Assembly: GCA_035079385.1 (NCBI GenBank)
Contig: JAVHKY010000012.1
Span: forward strand, 3,268,501-3,332,500
From: Aspidiotus rigidus
Lineage: Eukaryota; Arthropoda; Insecta; Hemiptera; Diaspididae
Direction: 5' to 3'
Length of the DNA: 64,000 bases
Shown: positions 57,501 to 64,000 of the stretch, piece by piece
How positions within the stretch are numbered: position 1 is the stretch's first letter
Layout of the letters: the number at the start of each line of letters is the position of its first letter
Notes under the pieces: generated by a model
Seen by the model: only the letters and a program-made list of their open reading frames with translations
What the model was told of the DNA's origin: nothing
Databases searched by the model: none
Made by a program: the position numbers and the translations under genes

Positions 57501-58215
57501 TTCCATAGACATCCGCTCCGCTTTTCCCAGTGTCAGCTTACCAATTTTGCGTCAAACTCTACAAAATCTGAATATTCCCCCTCATTTCTCTACTTTCATT
57601 CTCAAATTGATGTCTCCTCAAACATTTACATTCACTCACGTTAACTATCCTTCAATAACTAGGATAAATTACTTAGGTCTTCCCCAAGGCTCGTCCCTCA
57701 GCCCTATCTTATTTAATCTATATATCCTCACTGTTTTAAACATACGTTCACCAGCTATCATACTTTCCTTTGCTGATGACCTGGTTATCTACCACGCTCA
57801 TTCTCAAGTTGCCACCACCACTCTACACGTCACTAACACCTTATCCGTCCTCCAAAACAAACTAGACCAACTACTCCTGAGTTTATCCATTCCAAAATGC
57901 GTTTCTGTTCTGTTTTCCTTAAGAGCCTACAACCTTGCAGATGCGTGTATCTTCCTCAAGGGCGAACAAATCCCAAATTGTTCCTTCCTCAAGTACTTAG
58001 GCATCAACCTGGACAGTCGTCTTACATGGAACATTCATACACATATTTCCTTCCTTCGTACCAAATGCTCTCAGGCCATGTACCTCCTTCAAGCCTTGTC
58101 TAGCACCGAATGGGGTGGTGATCCCATCATCCTGTCGATGCTATACAAAGCCATTATTCGAAGTAAAATGGAATACGGGCCTTCCTCTTCGGTTCCGCTG
58201 CTCCCTCTCGTCTGA
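57440..58215 (+). pseudogene. LINE reverse transcriptase, palm and thumb
   Basis: Carries the catalytic motifs A (SIDIRSAF) and C (FADD). The frame shifts again near 58,190, after which KKLDVLQNQALRHISGALKT is read in a third frame (AL..ISGA.KTTP, typical for this region). Confidence 0.85.
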
Positions 58216-58633
58216 AAAAACTCGACGTACTTCAAAATCAGGCCCTTCGCCACATTTCAGGAGCCTTAAAAACGACACCAATTGTTGCTATGGGAGCTGA
58301 AGCAAAAATCCCTCCCTTACAACTCCGTAGAATATATCTTACACGAAAATATTGTACTCGCTTGGCCTCCTGGACAAATAGAAAGCTCATTCTCTCCTTT
58401 TCGAATATTTCTCGTAATTGGCGCTTCATCCTCTCCAAAAAACCTTTGTAATCTCGCATTATAAAAAAATATTCCAAACTCATACACTCGCTCCCATCAA
58501 TAGATGGCTATCCTTACCAATACCTCACCTATTTCGAAATTTTTCATCGTTGGCCGTTAGAAATTTTGACACGGAAACACAAGGTTGCCATACCGCTACA
58601 ATTTGCCGAACTAATTGAAACTCAATTCCGTCA

Positions 58634-59215
58634 TTACCGTATGGCTCAAAGATGACTTCCGGTTGCGGTGCGGCCTTCCACGACTCCTTTTCGGGAGTTG
58701 TAAGGAACTTCCAAATTTGTCCCGGATCCTCGTCCTATGACTGCGAAGTTGCTGCTATTTTCATGGCTTTTAACTTCGTATCTCAATCTAATCCTTCTTC
58801 TTCTCCGCATAACCAAATCCTTATCGCTTCAGATTCTCTCTCGGTCCTTCATGCAATCATAGAATCACCCTACAGTCACAATATCAACCCCACTATCATT
58901 AACACTCGCTTCCTCTACCATTATCTACTTCACTCTAAGAACATCAGCACTTCTTTTATGTGGATCCTCAGCCACAAGGGAATTGAGGGCAATGAACGAG
59001 TTGATTCGGCAGCTAAAGCGGCTTGCTCCTCGCAGCCTGCCGCTAAATACTCATTCATTAATGCAAATTTCCTCTTAGGCATAGCCCGAGAAGAAAACGA
59101 AGAAAAATTGCAAAGACACTACTTGGAAAACATTTCCCTCTCATCCCAATACTTCCATCTAGAAAACTCAATTCCCACTCACCTCTGGTACATATTGTCA
59201 AACTACGTCAACTGA
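58634..59215 (+). pseudogene. LINE RNase H domain
   Basis: SYDCEVAAIFMAF (Glu), LIASDSLSVLHAI (second Asp) and ILSHKGIEGNERVDSAAK (HxGxxGNE..D) are present, but the first catalytic Asp of the usual TDGS motif reads YGS here (about 58,640). The domain is therefore catalytically dead as well as detached. Confidence 0.85.
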
Positions 59216-59609
59216 AAATTCACCGTCTCAATTTGCAGACTTCGATTCAATCCCAACAGACTCCCGTACAATTTAGCAAAATTTTTACCGAACATATCTC
59301 CTGATTGTCCTTCTCATCCGCAAGACAAGATAGCGGCCGACTTGAACCATATTCTTTTTCAATGTCCACATCTTACCACTCAACAAAAAACACTCCACTC
59401 TTCACTTATCAACTCTAATATTCAACGCCCTTTCTCTGCACTCAATTGCCTCCATATCACCAACCTCTCTGTCTTTCCTGCTCTTTACTCATTCATAAAT
59501 TCTCCCTCTCCTACCCTCACTATCTAATCCACTTGCTTCTCCCTGTCTTCTACCTCACAATTATGTTACATCATTGGGCGAAGCCCTATTCATAAACCGT
59601 ATTTTCTTC

Positions 59610-59673
59610 ATGTATTTTTTTTTCCTTTTTTTTTTCTTTTTTTTTCTTTTTTTTTCTTTTTCTTTTCTTTTTC

Positions 59674-59704
<31 letters not shown>

Positions 59705-59745
59705 CTAATAAACGGTTTATAAAAAAAAGAAAAAAAAAAAAAAGT
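59610..59745. repeat. T-rich tract followed by LINE poly(A)
   Basis: A pure T/C tract (59,610-59,705) precedes TAATAAACGG and an A-rich run. The T tract belongs to the LINE 3' UTR. Confidence 0.7.
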
Positions 59746-60381
59746 CCAGTATGAAGCCGGTAAGCAAGGAGAGGTCGCTGAGCCACTTTAGGTCTAGTGT
59801 ACTATAATATATTCGGTCTTGTTAGTATATGCCTGTATATTAGGCCTAATTTAACCCATTCACGGCGGCAACCGTATATAGGTCGACTGTAGCGCTGCCA
59901 TTTAATCCGCGCACGTGTGTGTGTATATATACACACACACACGGCCATTGGACAACGCGTTTTAATGCGCGCGCACAGCTTATCCGCCACTACAGCACTC
60001 TAGTGATTAAATACCGCCGCGTGAATGGAGATGTAAGCTCGCAGATGCAAGCGCACGGGCTACTAATTTTTCTATTGATTTTGGGGGAACAAGGGTGGTA
60101 CACAGGTTTATCCAGTAAGTTCCCACTATCTCTGCTTCATGCAGTATATTATACTAGGCTAATAACAATAGAGCTAGTATAAAGTACTACTACAGACCTC
60201 CGAAGCCTGTAGTATAAAAGAAGTCTAAACCTAGTATAAAGGAGGCTTGGACCTAGTATAAGCCCAGTATAAAACGTCATAGTGGTATACAAGGAGAGGC
60301 CAGATGGATAAGAGGTTTAGACGCTATAGGCTTAGGAGGTCTTGGTAGTATTTAAGAATTAATTTGTCCGGACGGATTATA
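59746..60381. repeat. CTAGTATAA-rich module, with (TG)n/(AC)n palindrome
   Basis: GTGTGTGTATATATACACACAC at about 59,915-59,942 is a palindromic microsatellite. From 60,140 the words CTAGTATAAAGGAGGC, CCTAGTATAAGCCCAGTATA and TACAAGGAGAGGCCAG recur; the ~85-bp block at 60,218-60,305 is repeated at 60,585-60,668. No gene. Confidence 0.75.
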
Positions 60382-60530
60382 TAAATAGAAAGTCGAATAT
60401 GTCCGGCACTGCCGTCCAAAATTTGAAGGAACATTCAAAAAATAAATAAATAAATCATTTATTTATTTATTTTTTGAATGTTTCTTCAAATTTTGGACGG
60501 CAGTGCCGGACATATTCGACTTTCTATTTA
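60382..60530. mobile_element. 149-bp foldback MITE, near-perfect palindrome
   Basis: The arms TAAATAGAAAGTCGAATATG and its complement at the right pair over about 70 bp through GTCCGGCACTGCCGTCCAAA to a central AAATAAAT stretch. TA borders both ends. It could fold into one long hairpin. Confidence 0.9.
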
Positions 60531-60830
60531 GTCTTGGTAGTAGTTTGTACTAGCTCTATTGTTGTACTAGGTCGGAGCCTAGAACTAGTATTAGCCTAGT
60601 ATAAAGGAGGCTTGGACCTAGTACAAGCCCAGCATAAAACGTCAAATAGTAGTATACAAGGAGAGGCCAGGAGGACGTACGGACATGCGAACGCAAATTT
60701 CGGAATTGGGATGGAAGGGTCAGAGCAGAAATTCTTCCAAGTGTCAAGGTCATGGTTGTACGGACGTATACGTGCCGACGCAAATTTCTGAATTAGGGTG
60801 GAGGGTCAGGTCAGCGCTAAGACATGATAC
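60531..60830. repeat. Second copy of the CTAGTATAA module and a degenerate duplication
   Basis: 60,585-60,668 repeats 60,218-60,305. GGACGTACGGACATGCGAAC / TGCCGACGCAAATTTCTGAA words at 60,673-60,800 form a two-copy degenerate tandem. No gene. Confidence 0.7.
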
Positions 60831-61057
60831 ATGTCAAAAAAAAAAGAAATGAAGACAAAATCACTAAATTTCATTACTTTTTAACCAAGTTTCTGTGAAA
60901 ATTAAAAATTTAGCTGTTGGAATAATGGAATCCGAAATTATATCACCTGAATGGGCTTTCTAGCTTTGTACATGAATGATATGCCTACATTAGGTTTCTG
61001 AAGAGATGAACGATATTCATCAGATTGATGAGTTTCCAATTCTTGTTTGCTTGCAAT

Positions 61058-61466
61058 TCATCCTATATATTTCTGAACTCTTTCACGATTCAATTTTCTC
61101 TTCTTTTCTAAGTTCTCTTCATAATTATCGATCACCATTTCTGAGACTATTTTTGACCGTTTTGTTGAATCAATATTGTTATCACCAGGTTGTTCTACCG
61201 ATACATTTTCGTTTAATTGCGATAACTTCCTTTTCACTCGATATTTCTTATTTCTTTCACGACTCAATTGTCTCCTCTTATCTAAAAGCTTGTCTGTTTT
61301 CTCTTTTGACTCTTGTAATTTTTTTTTCCATTCTGTATTTTCTACACCTCTCTCGATTCAATTGTTTTTTTCTTTCTACAACATCATCCTTCATATCTAA
61401 AAGCTGCGGAGCCGATCTTTTTGGTTTTTTTACCTGAATCAAGACTCCTGTGGTATTTAGAATCAA
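61058..61466 (-). pseudogene. Fragment with repeated (K/Q)L.RER..KYR motifs
   Basis: Two overlapping minus-strand frames carry three copies of a short motif: KKQLNRERCRKYRMEKK, RRQLSRERNKKYRVKRKL and KRKLNRERVQKYIG. This is reminiscent of the ~23-residue STPR-type repeats of some insect and transposon-encoded DNA-binding proteins. A frameshift near 61,275 separates the first copy. The frame ends abruptly, and its upstream end overlaps the LINE start at 61,430. Family not established. Confidence 0.4.
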
Positions 61467-62280
61467 ACAACATCCTCTCCCCCTTCCAATACGGTTTCAG
61501 AAAAGGACGGAACACAATCCAACCTCTTTTTGACCTCCAATCCCAAATCAACGATGCATCCACCAACAAATCTTCTCTATACTCTATCTTCTTCGACTTC
61601 CAGGAAGCGTTTCCTTGGGTCTGGAGACATCTTATCGCTACCAAACTTTATGAAATCGGTCTCAGAGGCCAACTTCCAAATATACTTAGAACCTTTCTCA
61701 ACAACAGAACCCTTTTAGTAAGAATCAATAACACAACCTCCCCCCCCCCTCTTTCGGTCCAAAACGGAGTCCCTCGAGGCGAAGTTTTCAGCGTTCTTCT
61801 TTTCTTAATAGCTATTAACGATATCACCTCACATGTCAATCCTCCTCTCACACAACGTCTTTTTGCCGACGATTATAACATCTCCATCTGCTCTGCTAAC
61901 CCCCAGAGGGCCCACAGACTCTTTCAGGAAACTCTCAATTCAATTACTACATGGACAACGAAAAACGGATTCAGATTCTCTGCTTCAAAAACATATTCAG
62001 TCATTTTCAAGAAAAGAAACCGCATTCCATCTACCCTTCCCCTTATTTTACAAAATTTTTAAATTCCATCACGAAACTACGGCAAACTTCTCGGCCTACA
62101 CTTCGATCAAAAACTCACTTGGGTCCCATACATTAAAACCCTCAAAGCCAAATGCATATACGCTCTAAACATTTTAAAATTCTTATCTCACCCCTCGAAA
62201 GGATGCAACCAAAAATTGCTCCTCAAACTTTATAAAAGCCTCGTCCGCTCAAAATTAGACTATGGTTCCCAATTTATAAC
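61430..62280 (+). mobile_element. LINE fragment, part 1 (RT), interrupted by a DNA transposon
   Basis: RT from LSPFQYGFRKGRNTIQPLFD through motif A (IFFDFQEAFPWVW; a degraded D..AF), motif B (NGVPRGEVFSVLLFLI; usual PQG.VLSP is altered) and motif C (RLFADDYNISI). A frameshift near 62,060 is followed by ALNILKFLSHPSKGCNQKLL and SLVRSKLDYGSQFI in another frame. The element continues at 63,627. Inactive. Confidence 0.85.
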
Positions 62281-62391
62281 GGCATACATTTAATCGCACG
62301 CCTCAAAAAACGAAATTGCCCGCCTATCGATAACACGCCAAGGAAACAAAATTGACACGCCTAAGAAATGTATTACACGGGTAAAAACGAA

Positions 62392-62600
62392 GTAAGTAGT
62401 GCACACATCCTCATATAAGTTGTGCACTCAAGATCCAAAACACTGGAAATCCTATGAAACGGACAAATACACAAAGTAAGTAGTGCACACATCTTGATAC
62501 AAGTTGTGCACACAAAATTAAAACACTCAAAATCCATTGAAGAGGACAAAAACACCACCATGTAAGTAGTGCACACATTCCCATATAGTGCACACTTGAA
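62392..62600. repeat. Subterminal repeats AAGTAGTGCACACAT (three ~80-bp units)
   Basis: AGTAAGTAGTGCACACAT occurs near 62,390, 62,478 and 62,561, each followed 20-25 bp later by a TTGTGCAC or TAGTGCAC word. Probably transposase-binding or recombination-related sites within the transposon, inferred from position. Confidence 0.75.
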
Positions 62601-62953
62601 AACATGCAGAACAGCATGCGATCCATCATTCAACTACAATATATCAAGTAAGTAAACCTGATACAGGAAGGGGAAAACAGGAAAGAAGATAATGGAATGC
62701 TTTGGTCATTGACAAGTCAGCACAAACCTCAAGGCAGCATTCCAAGTGGTTTTTTTTTTTTTTTTACCATCACCATAATATTTCATAAAGGCATTACAAT
62801 ATTGATACATATTAATGCAATTAACAAATATAAGTTTTCAAATAGTTTACAATGGCTAAGCCCAACCGCTTCTTGAATAAATCTGAGTTCAAGACTACGA
62901 GGTACCTGCCTTCATAATAATGAACGCCGAGAAGAGTCGAAATTAACATCCGC

Positions 62954-63229
62954 CTACCACTTGACATGTGCAGCGTGAAAAGTTTCCTGAAGATCGAAGG
63001 GAAGCTCCAAATGGGCCTGAAGATTAGACTTCATCAAGAACCTTGCTTGCCGAAAAGGGCCTGCGAAAAGGAAGAGTGGAATTGGCAAATCACGGGAAGG
63101 ATCAGAAGTGCGAATATTGTCAAAACGGCGAACTCTTGAATACCAGTCAATAATGAAACGTCCGCGGCTATTGCACTGATCCATATAACTACCGCGCATC
63201 CCCTTGGCATCATACTTCTGCCGAATCAT
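62954..63229 (-). CDS. Unidentified frame inside the Mutator-like element
   Basis: 91 residues (MIRQKYDAKGMRGSYMDQCN...), with a RFLMKSNLQAHLELPFDLQE segment. A separate 98-residue plus-strand frame (63,334-63,630) shares the region. Neither shows a transposase DDE signature or zinc finger that I recognise, so the element is probably non-autonomous or carries a captured fragment. Confidence 0.25.
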   Translation of the reverse strand: MIRQKYDAKGMRGSYMDQCNSRGRFIIDWYSRVRRFDNIRTSDPSRDLPIPLFLFAGPFRQARFLMKSNLQAHLELPFDLQETFHAAHVKW

Positions 63230-63626
63230 ATTATTTCGACGACGAACCTCAGTATTTTACCAACCAGTAAAGATCTCACGACAATGCTCGAAATCCAATG
63301 CATTAACCAACTGACTCGACTGACTCCTCCGGGGTGGAACATTTGGGAAAACACCTCCATCAACAGTCATATCTCACTCATAAGGAGTTTGAGGTTTATT
63401 ATGGGGAGGCAGTCTCTACTGTCAAGCACATCCTGGCTGGAGTTCCTCACAATAAATGCAGCAAAATCATCTTCTTTCGAAATGCGGGTCGTGTGCCAGT
63501 CCTGGCGTGCATTTATGGCGTTCGTCATGGTTTCAACGTCGTGTCAGTTTTTTTCTATGGCGGGAGGGGAATTGGCGGTCAATATAATTTTATGAGGCGT
63601 GCACTTATATATTTCCCATTTATAAC

Positions 63627-64000
63627 TTAGCCAACAAAACTGTTCTCACCTTACTTGACCCCATCCAAACATCGTCCCTCAGGATTGCCCTGGGAGCTTA
63701 CCGTACTAGTCCTAAACTTAGCCTATGCGCAGAAGCCGCAGAACCTCCCCTCCACTTTCGTAGACTCACCTTAACCTCAAACTTTTTATCTTCCGTCTCC
63801 CAATTTTCGCAACTTCCAATTTTCAGCCGAATCTTTCACGCTAACAACATTCAACTCTCCACAAAAGATATACGCCTACAATTTAATCACTCGCTTAATA
63901 TGCCGTTCACAGCAAACCCCCTAGAACCCATTCATACAACCTACCTCCCCTGGACTCTCCCTCAACCCAAAATACGTCTCAGAAATTCCCAAATATGACA
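63627..64000 (+). mobile_element. LINE fragment, part 2 (post-RT region)
   Basis: Continues directly after the duplicated target site: LLDPIQTSSLRIALGAYRTS, then EAAEPPLHFRRLTLTSNFLS. This is the usual segment downstream of LDYGS in this LINE group. It runs out of the window. Confidence 0.85.

Larger units (their letters stand above)
56873..59745 (+). mobile_element. 5'-truncated LINE (I/Jockey-type with RNase H), decayed
   Basis: In order: pre-RT (DDLLSFADKVVPPRAPNFSE), RT finger (KSTAPGLDGISYSCHQSMPE, FQIIPIPKKDSKLRPIALSS), motif A (ALSIDIRSAFPSVSL), motif B (GLPQGSSLSPILFNLYI), motif C (ILSFADDLVIYH), the KYLGINLDSRLTWN region, then RNase H (58,652-59,215) and a Cys/His tail (CPSH...HILFQCPHL) to about 59,527. 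It ends with AATAAA near 59,706 and a poly(A) tail to about 59,745. Frameshifts near 57,480 and 58,190 and stops near 58,450-58,650 inactivate it. It sits just upstream of the Asp-rich gene, possibly inside its first intron. Confidence 0.9.
62281..63617. mobile_element. 1,337-bp DNA transposon with 9-bp target duplications (Mutator-like)
   Basis: ATTTATAAC is duplicated at 62,272-62,280 and 63,618-63,626. The ends (GGCATACATTTAATCGCACG; reverse complement of the right end GGGAAATATATAAGTGCACG) form an imperfect ~48-bp inverted repeat with the conserved core GCACGCCTCA. A 9-bp duplication and GG ends fit the Mutator superfamily (an inference). It interrupts the LINE exactly between the KLDYGSQFI and LDPIQTSSLRIALG segments. 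Confidence 0.85.

Overview
This window looks like one piece of an AT-rich animal genome, most likely an insect. It carries spliced genes with GT-AG introns, a TATA/initiator promoter, AATAAA signals, LINE and Penelope-like retroelements with GIY-YIG endonuclease domains, a BEL/Pao remnant, MITEs, and the front half of a protein-primed type B DNA polymerase of the Maverick/adintovirus type common in arthropod genomes. Nothing bacterial is visible: no operons, no ribosome-binding sites, no CRISPR. The order within insects cannot be fixed from this sequence; Hemiptera is only a guess.

Layout. Bases 1-30,626 form a giant inverted repeat. The arms (1-8,004 and 22,829-30,626) are almost identical and surround a 14.8-kb centre. 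Each arm runs outside-in through an AT-rich microsatellite, arrays of a 45-bp minisatellite with an embedded (GA)n tract, a decayed ~250-bp satellite, dispersed GC-palindrome repeats, a BEL/Pao gag relic and a ~160-bp terminal module. The centre starts with a 4.4-kb cassette (7,839-12,239) whose ~160-bp terminal inverted repeats enclose a broken, C-terminally truncated viral-type DNA polymerase and four or five small ORFs. Then come tandem repeats (12,160-14,400), several MITEs, a small four-CxxC zinc protein (14,640-14,897), and a multi-exon gene of unknown function on the minus strand (15,510-18,836) with a head-to-head MITE pair just upstream of its start.

Bases 30,700-47,300 are a nested graveyard of transposable elements: an inverted pair of Penelope-like element (PLE) 3' ends, a ~150-bp satellite, foldback elements carrying the 45-bp minisatellite, a truncated LINE, a ~3-kb foldback element with ~690-bp arms, and two adjoining PLEs of different subfamilies. 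Bases 48,779-56,209 are the best genic part. A secreted glycine-rich, resilin-like protein (48,950-55,514, three coding exons, 5.2-kb first intron) faces a convergent gene whose last exon encodes an Asp-rich block followed by an Arg/Tyr-rich block. Bases 56,870-64,000 hold two LINEs; the second is split by a 1,337-bp DNA transposon with 9-bp target duplications.

How the parts relate. Most of the window is mobile or repetitive DNA layered by insertion. The two convergent structural-protein genes are the clearest host functions, and their compositions (Gly/Gln/Asn/Tyr-rich and Asp then Arg/Tyr-rich) suggest secreted matrix components. The viral-polymerase cassette is the most unusual unit: both outer reading frames stop inside the same terminal repeat, and the giant palindrome changes from repeat to unique sequence at that same boundary. 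The palindrome could be a recent genomic rearrangement or an assembly fold-back, so it should be checked with long reads before biology is built on it.
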